Positions 22,074 to 33,428 are shown, counted from the stretch's first letter. The stretch is 64,000 nt of DNA from Polytrichum commune (GCA_950295325.1 OX485805.1:48074758-48138757); one strand, 5' to 3'. Notes: a model not told the origin generated them from the letters alone. Numbers and translations are program-made.

Positions 22074-24412
22074 TTACACTTTTATTCTACTTAACTTCTC
22101 CTCCGCCTCACTTAACCAGGCATTGTAAGTACCTGCCTCAAAAAACACAAAATGTACCTCAGTCATCTGCCCGGCAGTTTCCTGTAATGCTTCGATTGAC
22201 ACCTTGGCGGCTTCCTCATATGGGTACCCATAGATGCCACATGATATTGCTGGAAATGCAATGTACTTAACCTTTTCTTTAACAGCGAGATCAATGCATT
22301 TTCTATACGCCTTGCCTAATATCTCAGGTGGATTGTCCTCTTTATGATACATTGGTCCCACAGTGTGTATGACTCTTGATGCTGGCAAATTGAACCCTGC
22401 AAAAACAGCACAATCTTGGGAGTGTCACCAGATTGACAAAATGATCCTCCATTGAAACACTCCTCCAGGTTCACATGTAGGCAACGGGCATAGAAACCCT
22501 GATAACTATATCATCAATAGTCATACCTGTCTATAGGTCCATAAATAACAATTCACGTCTACACTTGAATCTAATTCTAGTTACACAGGCCAATTTCTCT
22601 AAATCTGCTATAGAATTAGATCAAGCACCCACATAATAAACCTCTTTTGGTCATGACTTTAGGATACTCGTGTCATGAAATCACAATCAAGGATATTAAT
22701 GGTCACTTTCCTGCATACATATAATGTATCGAATAACTACAAAATAGAGTTTAATGTATTGTTTGTCCATGTCCACCACTAATTCCTTGTGTCATGGCAC
22801 AGACAAGGTGGGAATATAATATTCATAACTTGTCATTAAAGAGAACAAAAGACGTTCACCAAAACTCCACCTCACGTCCTCTCAATCTTAAACCCCAATC
22901 CAAAACCCTAGAATACAAAGTCGCACACATTGCGAGATCCTGATAGGTAAAGCACAATGTATGTTCATGTTAACCACTTTACTTATGACATGGTACAGAC
23001 AAGATGTGAATACTCATCACTTATGATCAAAGAGAACAAAAGACATTCACCAAGAGTACAACTTGGGTATTCTATCTTGAACCCGAACCCTAAAATACAG
23101 ATTGTAAGATATTGATAAGTGAAGAGTAACCAACCAAGCACCATGCAAACAATCAGGACACAATTACTCTCCATTTTGATGATTTTCCAAAAGAACTCTC
23201 CGGGGGTTCGGCAATAACCTGGAGTAATTACTGCACTCCCAACAGGACATCGCACGCCCCTTGAGACCTCAGGAACCTTGTAGCAAGCATCCAGCAATTT
23301 CTTCCCCGCTGCCCTGTGAATTGCACCGTCCACACCTCCCCCGCCGAGCATCATCTCGTTGGCCGCGTTCACTATCACATCCGTCTTTCCATCTACATAC
23401 CACTTCGTGATGTCGCCACGCTGTAGGACCAGGGAAGATGAGCCCGTCAGTTGAAACCGTTCCCCTACCCGAAGTCTGTCTTCCTCTTCCTCTTCCTCTT
23501 CCTCTTCTTCTTCTTCTTCTTCTTCTTCTTCTTCTTCTTCTTCTTCTTCCTCCTCCTCCTCCTCCTCCTCTCCTTCGTCTTCTTCATCTTCGTCGCCATC
23601 TTCTTTCTCATTTTGTTCGGGGACATCCTCCGGTCGCTTCCCAGCCTCTTTCTCCTCTGCATAGCATAAGGCAAACGAGCCTAATTCTGTAATTCATTCT
23701 ATATTTAAGTGGTGCGTAATTAGGTGTGGATCTAAGAACAGATACCGAAAAAACATCATGTGTGTAACCCCTATACGCTTCTGAAGCCCAATTTGAGCCT
23801 TTCGGTAGATAATGATAGCTTCTTGTCTTGCAAGGTTATTCTTCTTGACACCCACACAAAGTATCTTGAAAAGGGTTTATAAAGAATCTCATATCACGCA
23901 GTATAAAGAGAGAGTACACAATTTGTATGAACTTTCTTGAAGACTTTAAGGGTTTGATAGAGATTGGACTACGAGATCAAAATCTAGTCATCAGAAATGG
24001 GGGACCTGTATGATCATTTCATAAAAACAAAAATCTTCAAAAATGGCTACGAGGTGATTTGGATTTGCTGATCATCTCTCATCTCGCGCTTATTGCATGT
24101 TTCAAATCCTACAAGAAATGGGTGCAGATCAAAAAGTATCCAGATAAGGCAGGCTTTATAACCTTCATTACCATCAAAATTGAGCTGCGAACTGGCTCAG
24201 AAACATGACACCAGGGCATCAAGGCACAGAAGAAAAAAATGGCACGTAAAACCAAAGATTTATCTGTGTAGGGATGAAACACAATCCTAACCTGCACCAT
24301 CTCCACGGCCATTCTTCAATCCCATATCCACTGCACTCGAAGAATCGCCCTCCCGTACAGTCCTTGCAATCTTCTCACTTGCAGCCGACGCATCACCACC
24401 GCCCGACGCCAT
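22074..24412 (-). CDS. MacroD-type macro-domain protein with poly-glutamate linker (3 exons)
   Basis: A predicted ADP-ribose-binding protein, probably a mono-ADP-ribose hydrolase. Exons on the minus strand are 24412-24292, 23656-23219 and 22396-22074. Both introns are GT-AG, and both junctions fall within Glu-41 and Gly-187 in phase 1. The product is 293 residues. Residues 1-40 are a low-complexity start (MASGGGDA). Residues 41-69 form an acidic linker, 70-99 are 30 uninterrupted glutamates, and about 106-290 are the macro domain. Motifs: LQRGDITKW (118-126), VNAANE (136-141), [15 protein letters not shown] (144-158, with the Asp-Gly of active MacroD enzymes), VIHTVGP (195-201) and ISCGIYGYP (237-245), the catalytic loop. 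All key residues are kept and there is no internal stop, so it looks functional. The start ATG has a good context (ATGGCG), and the intron phases confirm the model. The exact product length in other alleles may vary with the microsatellite. Confidence 0.92.
22767..23115. repeat. Tandem duplication inside intron 2 of the macro gene
   Basis: Two diverged units of about 195 and 155 bases lie head to tail. 'gt.catgt..accact....cttatg/tgtcatgg.acagacaag.tg.gaat' starts each (about 22767 and 22963), and both carry 'aaagagaacaaaagac.ttcacca' and 'accctaaaatac/accctagaatac'. They fill about 40% of the 822-base intron. Confidence 0.65.
23481..23570 (-). repeat. GAA/GAG microsatellite encoding 30 glutamates
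   Basis: On the minus strand every codon here is GAA or GAG: a block of seven GAG, a long GAA run, then alternating GAG/GAA. It is in frame within exon 2 of the macro-domain gene, so the repeat length sets the length of the acidic linker. The same bases in other frames give spurious poly-Lys/Arg and poly-Leu/Phe frames. Confidence 0.9.
23698..24121 (+). repeat. Dispersed repeat family A, copy 3, inside macro intron 1
   Basis: Shares 'attaggtgtggatctaaga' with copy 1 and the 'atttggatttgctgatc..cttattgcatgtttcaaatcctacaagaaatgg' end with copies 2 and 4. It makes up most of intron 1 (23657-24291), so the gene tolerates it as spliced-out sequence. Confidence 0.6.
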
Positions 24413-24495
24413 CGATCCCACCCCCCGCAACCGCAACCTTCCGATTTTTATAACCAATTGATTTTTGATGTACCTGTAGGTACCAGAGGAGTGTC

Positions 24496-24569
24496 AGTCC
24501 AGCCACAGGTTCCCCTACGGCTACCTTGTTACGATTTCACCTCAGTCAAAGGCCCCACCTTAGCATCCC
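24496..24569 (-). pseudogene. Mitochondrial 18S rRNA 3'-end fragment (NUMT)
   Basis: The minus strand reads GTAACAAGGTAGCCGTAGGG followed by GAACCTGTGGCTGGA, the conserved 3' end of plant mitochondrial small-subunit rRNA. The upstream part 'gctaaggtggggcctttgactg.ggtgaa' also fits. The GTAGGGGAACCTGTGGCTGG tail separates it from chloroplast 16S (GTACTGGAAGG) and nuclear 18S (GTTTCCGTAGG). It is a fragment of about 75 bases, located 84 bases upstream of the macro gene's ATG, in its leader or promoter. Confidence 0.8.
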
Positions 24570-25584
24570 ACACCGCAACGGCCTACTGCACCTCACGATG
24601 TTCGACGTTTGCCACAAGCCGCGGTTTGACGCAGGAAAGGCACCGCGAGGTCGTGACGCTGATGGAGGGTGGTGGTAGCAGCAGACGGTGCGGAAGATGA
24701 AGGAGGCCGCCAAGCGGCTATGGCGTCCAAGGCTGAGCATTTGCTCGCAACAGATCAGGGACACACATGGACACAGAAATACAAAGAAACTGACAAACCC
24801 TAATGCAAAGCTGGGTCCCTTTGAACCAGAACTCTTGCATTTGACACTCTCAACTACTGAGAGCACGCCACGTGGCACTACTACAATATGGACATCTTTT
24901 TGTACATTCGGTAGTAATTGAGGAACTTATATCTTTCTTTTGTGAAGGATACAAAACAACACTACACCATACATGGTGTTTAGTGTCATGTACACTATTT
25001 GCAAAGGGCCTAAATAAGATGCCTAGAGGTCTCAAAGTTACATGTCCGCTAATCGCTAATATGATACCATTCATCAACATAAGTAATTTTATAATGTGAA
25101 TAGCTATTTAGATCGTGGCATTTAGCGTAACACGTTGGGATGCTTGAGATTATAAATTTGTGTTTTAGTTTGTAAGGGGATGAAATTTTGGAGCATACTA
25201 ATGACAAGTGTCATGTGTTTACATTTTGATATGCAAGAGGAAGATATTCTTGAGCATACTAATAACGAGTGTCATTTATGTACACTTTTAGTCAATTTAG
25301 AGACCATCATCTAACTTAGATATACACCTCATAACACTAGTGACCATACTTGTGCCAATAATATATTATTAAGCACATTTGAATGCCAAGTGTCATGAGG
25401 TGACACTAATGATGGAGTTGCTGATTAGTAGTGTGTCCTAGCGTACACCTCAAAATAGGGTAAGTGACACTATTACGCATGTGAAACTGAATACCTTAAA
25501 CGGTGTAGTAGGTAAACATGTGAGTTATTGTGGCCCACACTAACGTAGAGGTTGCTCTATTTCATATTTATTATTTAAAGAATG
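24570..25584. other. Upstream region of the macro gene, nothing further recognised
   Basis: 24570-24880 is CpG-richer than the surroundings, as expected of a promoter/leader. A 110-residue frame on the minus strand (24546-24878) overlaps the rRNA fragment and has no motif. 24880-25584 is AT-rich and non-coding. Confidence 0.4.
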
Positions 25585-25948
25585 TACACTAAATAGTCCT
25601 ATTATTTTGGGCCTCAATAATTTTCTAGAGCCCACACTAGTTCTCATAATGAGAATCAGTGTGAGCCATAATAGTTTTCAACTCACACTAAATTTATAGT
25701 TGAAAATTAGTGTGGGTCACATTATTATTTTTTCTTCTAGAAAATGAATGTGGGTAATCATTTTATTTTGTATTGATTTTGGCCTCTAACTAATATTCAA
25801 TGTATTGGTCAAAGGTCTTCACGAAGACTTAAGGGAAGATGTGAGGTCTTGGACCCACGTTGATTCCACCATACTATAAATTAGTGTGGCCCACGCTAAT
25901 TGTTTTCAAGCTAATTTCCCATCTACACTAAAAGGACTCTTTAGAGTA
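25585..25948. mobile_element. TACACTA-ended TIR element, copy 1 (364 bp)
   Basis: Left end TACACTAAATAGTCCTATT; the right end read inward is TACTCTAAAGAGTCC. The interior carries several 'ttagtgtgggcc/ccacacta' subterminal repeats in both orientations. A sister copy lies at 45500-45773. The CACTA-like terminus suggests En/Spm, but I could not confirm a 3-bp duplication. Confidence 0.6.
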
Positions 25949-26072
25949 GTTTCCACTCAAGATTCAAGGGTCCCGCCCAACGTAGGAATGACACATGGTA
26001 CGATATGAGGAGAAAATAATAGTATATTGTCGGAATACATAACTCTATGGCATTCATCAATGACCCAAGTTA

Positions 26073-26757
26073 GGGTTGCTTTACACACATGCCAAGGGCC
26101 ATGATCATGAAAATCTAAGGGCCCTTGAAAGTCTTTCAAAGGCCGTACCTTGAGAAGTAGGAATCCAATTTTGCAATTGACATGCCCTCAAGCTTAGGGT
26201 AAAGTGAAAGTGGATCATGTTGAGGGACCGCAACATATTTTTTAGACAATACAAAATAATAGGTAGTTCGAGACCCATCATGGCAATATGATATTTCTAG
26301 AAGTCAATCAAATTTTAGTTGATTGCTGCAGCCCCTAGTTTTGCATTAGACTAGCCTCTTTTTGATGGGCCTAATTGCAATATTTGGTAAACCATGAAAC
26401 ATTATCCACTTGTTGTCTTGTAGGATGTCGTGTAGATTCTTCATCTATTCCAATTGTTTTGGCCCCTCAACCCTTCAAGGTTTACCATCCTACCACATTA
26501 TTGTGACACGTTTGGCAAAGAAGAAAATTGTTGTATTATCGAGGTGTCACATATTCAATAATATGACAAACTGGACCTCTTTATCATAATAACGGGGTAC
26601 TTCATGAAGACACGCATTAGATAGTTTGCCACATGTACAAAATAAAGATTCTTTCAAACGACTTTACAAATATGCAAATGCCAACAATGTTGTATTAATC
26701 ACATAATTTATATATCACAAGTCAAGGGCCCTCAAGGTCTCATGTAAAGTGGCCCCA
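26073..26757. repeat. Diverged GGG..TTYACAC-superfamily element with a pogo-like fragment inside
   Basis: It starts GGGTTGCTTTACACACATGC after TTA and ends 'atgtaaagtggcccc'. It contains 'aagggccatgatcatgaaaatctaagggcccttgaaa', shared with the block near 34055. About 26525-26625 ('attatcgaggtgtcacatattc', 'ttcatgaagac') is an inverted piece of the 34915-35710 element. Confidence 0.5.
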
Positions 26758-26810
26758 AATTGTCTTACAATCCTTGGGTGTCAACTAGAGATGGTGTTGC
26801 ACGACACTCA

Positions 26811-27814
26811 GGGGCGGTTTACACTATGGACCATGAAGTCGTCCCACCTAAGAGGCCTATTTTGCGTGGGACGACTTCATGGGACGACTTCCATGGTCCG
26901 AGTTACTAAAATATTAGTTTTCATGGTTCATGGGCCCTTCACTAGGTGTAAACCGAATGTGGACCATGAAGAATGACCATGCACCAAAAAGTGGAGGTGC
27001 TGATTTTTTTAATAATAATAATAAATGCAGTTTTTGGAAAAAGTCAAGTTTGACCATTCTCAAGAGTTAATCTTCCAACCATTCCTTTTTTTCCTACTTC
27101 TTCTTTGCCTTCAAAAATTCCAACTTCAATAGTGGAAGGAGGAGGAGGAGGAGGAGGAGGAAATGCACTCAAAGAAGATGGAAGCAAACTAGGTCTCTGT
27201 AGCATTTATGAAATTGAATAATGAGGTCTGAAAATTGGAGCTGCCATTTCTTGCATCCACTCAGAATTTTGTGACCACTCTCCTTGTGACTCTCTTTGTG
27301 ATCCCCCGTCACCGCCATAACCCTCCATTTTCTACCTCAAAAATATCACACACTACTAGTTGAAGTACACCAAAACAGTGATGAAATGAACAAATACAAA
27401 CGATCCATTTCTTGCAAAAAAAACGGGCCTTTTCTACTATGCTTTCAACCATAACAGATATATGTATTTACATTATTACAACCTTCTAACTGTAGCCGAA
27501 GAAAATCATTAATTAAGTCGGAAAAAAATCATTAAAAATCATTAAAAAAATCATTAAAACGGCATTTTTTTGACATGGGCCCTTGTTGTTTTTCCAAGAC
27601 CACCTCTTTTGCTTGTCCCAACGGAAAACCCGTTGGACCATGGCAGTGGATGGAGTAGGCTTAAAAAATATATTTTGTGGACCTCAACCTCCGTGGTCAC
27701 TCTGCCATTTTTTCCTTGGTGTAAACCCAAGTCGTCCCGGGACGACTTCAACATCCAATCACATCGCTTAGACGGCCGTGGGACGACTTCATGGTCCATA
27801 GTGTAAACCGCCCC
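26811..27814. mobile_element. GGG..TTTACAC-ended TIR element, copy 2 (1004 bp, best preserved)
   Basis: Terminal inverted repeats of 37 bases are perfect: GGGGCGGTTTACACTATGGA at the left continues through CCATGAAGTCGTCCCAC, and the right end is the exact inverse. TCA lies at 26808-26810 and 27815-27817, a 3-bp target duplication. No transposase frame is found. A (GGA)n tract lies at about 27138-27162. The GGG terminus and 3-bp duplication are closest to PIF/Harbinger, though TCA is not the usual TWA. Confidence 0.85.
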
Positions 27815-27817
27815 TCA

Positions 27818-29225
27818 ATGCTATTCACAAAGACCACTTTCATTAACATGGCACAACAATTTTTCTTGCCACACTAAAATCATGTGTTTAGTATGGTACA
27901 TTGTGTACATAGTCGGATTTAACAAGATTATATTGTGCCCCTCATAGACATGATACATGTGCACCCATGGTAGCTAGATGTACATGGGTAACTCATCTTA
28001 TTTGTTTCCATATAAAATTATTTAGGGTTGTTGGTTGTAAAATCAACACTAGAGTTTGTAGTCATAGCCTCTATAAATAGGCTTAGGATTTGTTGTGTTC
28101 ATGTGTATTCATCCATTCTGAAGGTGAGAACACAATGAATTATATTATAACATATGACTAGTATTTATAGAGTACATGACTCCATAAATAAAGTCAAAGA
28201 CCTTGAATAAGTCTATGAGTGTCGAATTGGAATGAATTGGCCCTCAATCTTGAAGGTTTTTTTTTTTTTTTCCCCCCCCCACTGATGCCCCTTCATCCAT
28301 GATGGATGTACTTACATCTTCAAATTGTATCTTCACATGGAAATGTATATGACCTAATATGTTCTTTAAACCACATGTGCAAAAAGAGGATAATTTTTTT
28401 GGACACTTTCCACCTACAAATCGGGGTACAATTAGGTATCGACCTTGACTAGTGCAATACAATAAATACACCAAACATCTTGTTTACTATGGCTCACACT
28501 ATTCATCATCAACTCACATAGATTGCCTTGCAAACAATGGGTGGCATTTAGAGAGGTTGTCATATGACACTTGTTGTTATTTATGTGGCGAGTCATAAAG
28601 ACTACTCTAATTAACACAATCATCAATTTTAATGTCACAATTAATATAATGTTTAGTGCAGTCGTTTTAAAATATCTCTATCTCTATGTATATGTGATCC
28701 ACACTAATTGGTCAAAGATGTGGAATCTTTGTGTAGTTGTCATGTGTGCCCAATCTACTACCAACCTAGGAGGACAATTGTGTAATATTTCGTGTCAAAG
28801 TTTGAACGAACTCCCCATATTGAAGTGGAATCTTCATGAACCTCTATAACTAACTGTGGGCAATTTCAACTCCACATGCAATTTTAGCCATTAAATTGGA
28901 TAGGGAATTATCTCGCCCACTTGAAATTTGTGAATAACGAAGACTATCATTTTAATTTTGGATCGGAAATGAGATGCATAGGCTACAAATGGTAAAACTA
29001 GAGACCATCCTTATCTTTACACGACCATACATACCTTCATGATTGTGTTAAATATTGAACCTAGAACGATGTTTACATTATGAGCACATAGTCCAATCTC
29101 ATCATAACACTTGATTGCTGTCAATTGCATTCCTTAGGAGCTCAAGACACCTCGTGACCCCACTTCCATGAAAAGTGAGCACCATGCCCATAAAGATTCC
29201 CCTAACATGTCGAACAAGCGTGGAC
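27818..29225. other. Non-coding, with possible LTR-like TATA region and repeat family E
   Basis: CTATAAATAGG near 28070 followed by 'ggtgagaacac' resembles a plant promoter or solo-LTR core, but no LTR ends were found. About 28175-28320 resembles 33000-33110 ('gccccttcatccatgatg.at'). A T14-C9 homopolymer junction lies at about 28257-28279. Confidence 0.35.
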
Positions 29226-29363
29226 TTAGGGTCAGTTCACATGGGCTCCAAAGTCCTAAGTCCCAAGTCGCATGAGGCCAATCGATGCAATCTCAGCCAC
29301 TGACATCATGGAAGTTGGGACTCACCACTTCACACGGGGTCCCAAAGTCCTAAGTCCCAAGTA

Positions 29364-30167
29364 CAGTCTAACCTTGATAATGTCACACCATCCGTTTCAC
29401 CAAAAAGAGTGTTATAAACAAGGTGTGACATATTTGATAATGTCACATTTTGAAGATTTGTGCATAATGTGATATTATCAAAAAAAATAGGAAGAAAATC
29501 AAAATAAAATTACAATGTAAAAAAGAAAATAACAAATACGAGACTTCAATGTTTTTGAATGTAAAATCTAATTCAAAATTGTGAATAACAACAAGAGCAC
29601 ATCATAATGTGTCATTGAGATCAGGTAAAGACCTCTCACTAGAGACAAAGAAGCTTCTAATGTCACATTGTTTTGTTGATGTTAAATGTGCAACACCAAT
29701 TCTAATGAGTTTGTCATGGATTTTTTCCATTCCTAACAACTCCAGAGTGTTGAAAATCTGAGAACCTTGGCTAGCCATAAAATTCAAAACATCTATAGCA
29801 TATTTTTGTGCATCGCTTATCTTCACTACTTTAGACTCATCATCAATGCTATCAACAATCAATGGGTCTACTTCCATGGAATCAAGAACTTGTTCGCCAT
29901 CTTGCACTAATTGCACAAGCTCCTTAGTAGAATATTCCACCTCAAAATCATCTTCACCTTCACATCCGTCCATCCAACCATCACAAACAATCCATCCATA
30001 CTTGGTATTATCACATGTACACTACGGATTTTGAAAAAAAACAGTGACATTACCAAGGGTGATAGGAATAACGAGGGAGTTTTACACTATGGAAATCGGT
30101 TTCAAACTTTTAGGTGACAATATCAAGGTGTTCTATTAACAAGGGTGACATTATCAAGGTTAGACTG
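29364..30167 (-). mobile_element. pogo/Tigger-like element with TA duplication (804 bp)
   Basis: A perfect 23-bp terminal inverted repeat starts CAGTCTAACCTTGATAATGT at the left and is inverted at the right, with TA on both outer sides (29362-29363 and 30168-30169). The subterminal motif 'gataatgtcac/gtgacatta' occurs several more times inside each end, possible transposase-binding sites. A TA duplication, a CAG.. terminus and the transposase C-terminus inside place it in the pogo/Tigger branch of Tc1/mariner. It has lost most of its coding region. Confidence 0.85.
29602..29973 (-). pseudogene. C-terminal remnant of a pogo/Tigger-like transposase (123 aa frame)
   Basis: The open frame has an acidic stretch (EGEDDFEVEYS), then VDSIDDESK, then a helical region ISDAQKYAIDVLNFMASQG, LLGMEKIHDKLIRIG, and ends with TKQCDIRSFF before a short tail. 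The acidic linker, 'A...L..F' helix and final 'I.(S/D)FF' signature are those of the C-terminus of pogo/Tigger DDE transposases, after the catalytic domain. The DNA-binding and DDD parts are absent, so it is a relic. The enclosing perfect inverted repeats support the assignment. It is still an uninterrupted frame, so loss of the 5' part may be recent. Confidence 0.7.
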
Positions 30168-30435
30168 TATGACATGAATGCCTACATGGCAACACTTTTT
30201 GGAGGTGAGGCTTGGGACTTGTGTTACGAATTGGGCTAAGCAATAAGCTAGACTCGACTCAAAACCCAAGTCACACGAATATTTTTTCATAGAATAATCA
30301 AGATCTGACTTTGATGATATTTTACCGTATTTGAGTGAATACTTGAGGCTCACAAATTGGAGCTTTGCCTCCATGTTGGGGACTTGCTAACATGAGTGGG
30401 ATTTGGGACTTGAGACTTGTGTGAACTGGCCCTTA

Positions 30436-31396
30436 ATCATAACAATATTCAACCTCATTGGGGATTGAGAAATGTAGGGAACGCTTCCCTTGGGATTCCA
30501 CTGTAACATCGTATTTAATGTTGAACACATGGGCTTTTCTTTGGGGGACCACCCAATTTGCTTGCTTTGAGGTACACATATGTTATATAGAAAGAGAACA
30601 TAAAGCCATGAAATAAAATACAATCTGGAGATTCCTTTTTTAAGTTGATTTGACATCATAATTAGCTTTAAATACTCCAAATTGGTTATGTTGAGGTCAT
30701 TTGAGATATTTTGGGAACAAAACTATAGAGGTTAAAGTTTTTATTTTGGATGGATGAGAAGTATGCTTGTATACAATAATACCCTCTCTCCCACAAACAC
30801 GGTTGTGTAAGGTAATGACAATTATGAAAGACGAAGAGCAATTTTCATTTGGATGGGATGGGGGTTGGATCACAAAGAATGGCACACAATTTCTACACAT
30901 GTAGGGTTGTTTTACACACGTGATCAAGGGCCTTGAGGAAAAATGATTTAGAATTTCTTGTGGGCATAGTTTTGTGGTCCAAAGTCCATGACCAAAAGAA
31001 ATCCACATCATTTTTTTTAAAGCCTTGGTGAGAGGGCACAACAAACATGGTCTTAGACCATGACATATTTTTTCTTTAAGAAATTAAAAAAGGAGAGTAC
31101 ATATTCACTAGAAGTACATATTGTTTATAATTGTTTGACAGAACCATTTTTCATCTTCACGTAAATTAACTTGTTTGGGTTCTCTTGCCACAAATTTGGG
31201 TCACCACCCACATTATCCATTTCTGGACATGTAGGATTTTATGTCGCTTTCTCATTCAACTCTAACATGGTCATTTCTATTTTTGATGACAATTTGTAAA
31301 GCAAGGTGGGATGGCCACTCAATTCTCAATCAATACAAGAATTTAGAAAGTGGTGGTCATGGTCATTGGTCACTAGTATAAATATGCCCATAGTCT
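30436..31396. other. Non-coding, nothing firm
   Basis: Near 30903 'gggttgttttacacacgtgatcaagggcc' resembles an end of the GGG..TTYACAC superfamily, but no partner end was fixed. Frames of 97 and 115 residues show no motif. Confidence 0.35.
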
Positions 31397-31475
31397 AAAA
31401 TAAATAAATAAATAAATAAATAAATAAATACATACATACATACATACATACATACATACACATATATATACATAC

Positions 31476-31506
<31 letters not shown>

Positions 31507-31535
31507 TATATATATATATATATACATACATATAC

Positions 31536-31585
<50 letters not shown>

Positions 31586-31586
31586 T
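31397..31586. repeat. Compound microsatellite
   Basis: (AAAT)n, then (ACAT)n, (AT)n with CATA interruptions, and finally (TG)n. It explains the Tyr/Ile/Cys-rich frames predicted across it on the minus strand. Confidence 0.95.
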
Positions 31587-33428
31587 GTGATGCCAATTAC
31601 TACACAATCTCAATTGCTAACTTGCTTGATGTGAATTAAATTACATTATAGTGTAGTGAGTACATGGACATGTTTACAATAGTGACCAAGGGTCATGACC
31701 ATTGTATTCTAAATTGTCTCATTGGTCACAAAACAATTGGTATTCCCACCCTTGTTTCACACGTAGGTAATAAAAAATAAGATTCACCATGTCAATGAGC
31801 AGATTCGACAAATGACATGGAATCCTACATGCATGAAATGAATAATATTTGGTGCTCACTGTAGATGCTCAACCCAAGTGACAAGATGGAAGAGAAGTTG
31901 CGAAGATGGAGGAGGAATTGCAAAAGTTGGAGGAGAGCTAAGGAGAGTTGCCACAATGAGAGGCCAAGGGAATAAGACACAAATCCCCTCATGGGAACAA
32001 CAACAAAGGCTCAGGAACCGGGAATGAGGCGTGGGAACGGCATGGAAGGCTCGAAAACTAGACACAAGGCTTGGGAACCGGCAACAAGGATTAGGATTGT
32101 CAATGAGAACTTGGGAACGTAGGCAGTGGGAACTCAAGCAATAGGGAACTTAGGGAGCTTGAAAGCTTTAGTGATTCATTTATAATGGACCACATATGAG
32201 GTTAAGTAGATGAGAAACTAACTCTTTAGATGACAATCCCTTGGATAGACATAACTACCTTCACCATTTTTGGGATGAATGCGGTGAATGGAAGTTCATG
32301 GAATAAAGATCACATTTATGTATGCACATAAAATGAGTTTCATGTATCTCATAGGCACATATGAATTCAAATAAGCTAAAGTTCTAAAAAATAAATATAC
32401 ATGAACATGATTAGTAATTAATAACATAAATAGTTTAGAATGGGCAATTTGAACATTTAGTAACATGGGAAAGAAGAGTAACCGTCAAACCCCATAATTT
32501 GTGGATTTTGAAGACCATATAAAGGAACCACATCGAGTACCTAAAATGCTTCATTCAATATCGAACATCTTACGTGAGTGCCCCGAAGACTATCGGGAGC
32601 ATGCTTGTGAAGGTCCTTTAAGACTATCGGGAGCACAATCAAGACCCTAGAAGACTTGGAAACCCTTGAAGACCAAAAGACTTAGAGTATTCACTGGACA
32701 TGGTTCAGATTCAAGACTTCGAGATTTTCCAAGGCTTTAAGGCTTAGAATTTTCAGTGGGTGGGTTTCGGCTTCAAGACTTAGAATTTGTTCAAAACTTC
32801 AAGACCTACAAATTTTTCAAAGCTTCTAGATATGAGCTATAATAGAATTCCCTACTATTCTCCTCATATAATAGTGATAGGGGCCCAACTCCAAGAGGTG
32901 GGCGTCTATCTATGGCCCAAAGCGCTCGAGATCATGACGTATGTGTAACCTCATCCATCGTGGACATTGAAGAACTGTGATAAAAATATGTTTCGTACAA
33001 AATCAAAGCCCTAGAAAAGTCAAATTGGAGTGAATCAACCAACAGTCTTGTAGGGGGTTTTCTTCTTTTTTAACTGGAGCCCCTTCATCCATGATGAATA
33101 AGTTTACATAGAAGCCACAAATCCCCAAGTAGGCCAAGGGAGGCCAGTACTCAAGTAATAAGATAAGGGGTACTTACATAGTGTCTCTTATTATCCTCCT
33201 CCTCCTTCTCCTCTCGTGCTACCACACAGATTCCTCTGTCACCTGTGACTGCATAGGTGGTCACCACCGTCCCCGCAATTGTGCATCACCGTCCTTGGAC
33301 ACTTGTCACAAGCAGTCGGAGACACATGCCCCATCACTTTCCGTATGTTTACATTTGATGTAGAGGTGCATGCACATACAAACGTTTCATTGTAGTATTG
33401 TAGGAGCCAGAGAGGCGATCACCGACAT
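31587..33428. other. Non-coding, with short internal direct repeats
   Basis: 'gactatcgggagca' occurs twice near 32588 and 32624, and 'caagactt.gaa/gag' recurs between 32650 and 32810. 33000-33110 is repeat family E (see 28175). An 'atataaagg' box lies near 32517, but no gene follows. No coding region is recognised. Confidence 0.35.

Larger units (their letters stand above)
29229..30432. mobile_element. TTA-flanked TIR element, host of a nested pogo-like insertion
   Basis: Left end GGGTCAGTTCACATGGGCTC; the right end read inward is GGGCCAGTTCACACAAGTCT. TTA is at 29226-29228 and 30433-30435, the duplication typical of PIF/Harbinger. 'Agtcctaagtcccaagt' subterminal repeats occur on the left. 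The pogo-like element at 29364-30167 sits inside it, so the host is older. Confidence 0.8.

Noticed and set aside
23438-23692. Poly-Leu/Phe frames (+) and poly-Arg/Lys frame (-) of 69-84 residues
   Set aside because: They are other-frame readings of the GAA/GAG microsatellite that encodes the glutamate run in the macro-domain gene.
25585-25948. Firm assignment to CACTA (En/Spm)
   Set aside because: The ends contain CACTA, but neither copy shows a clear 3-bp duplication at the expected position, so only a descriptive name is used.
28020-28160. Solo LTR with CTATAAATAGG box
   Set aside because: No TG..CA ends, target duplication, primer-binding site or partner LTR could be found.
31363-31613. 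Tyr/Ile/Cys-rich frames of 72-77 residues
   Set aside because: They are translations of a compound microsatellite.
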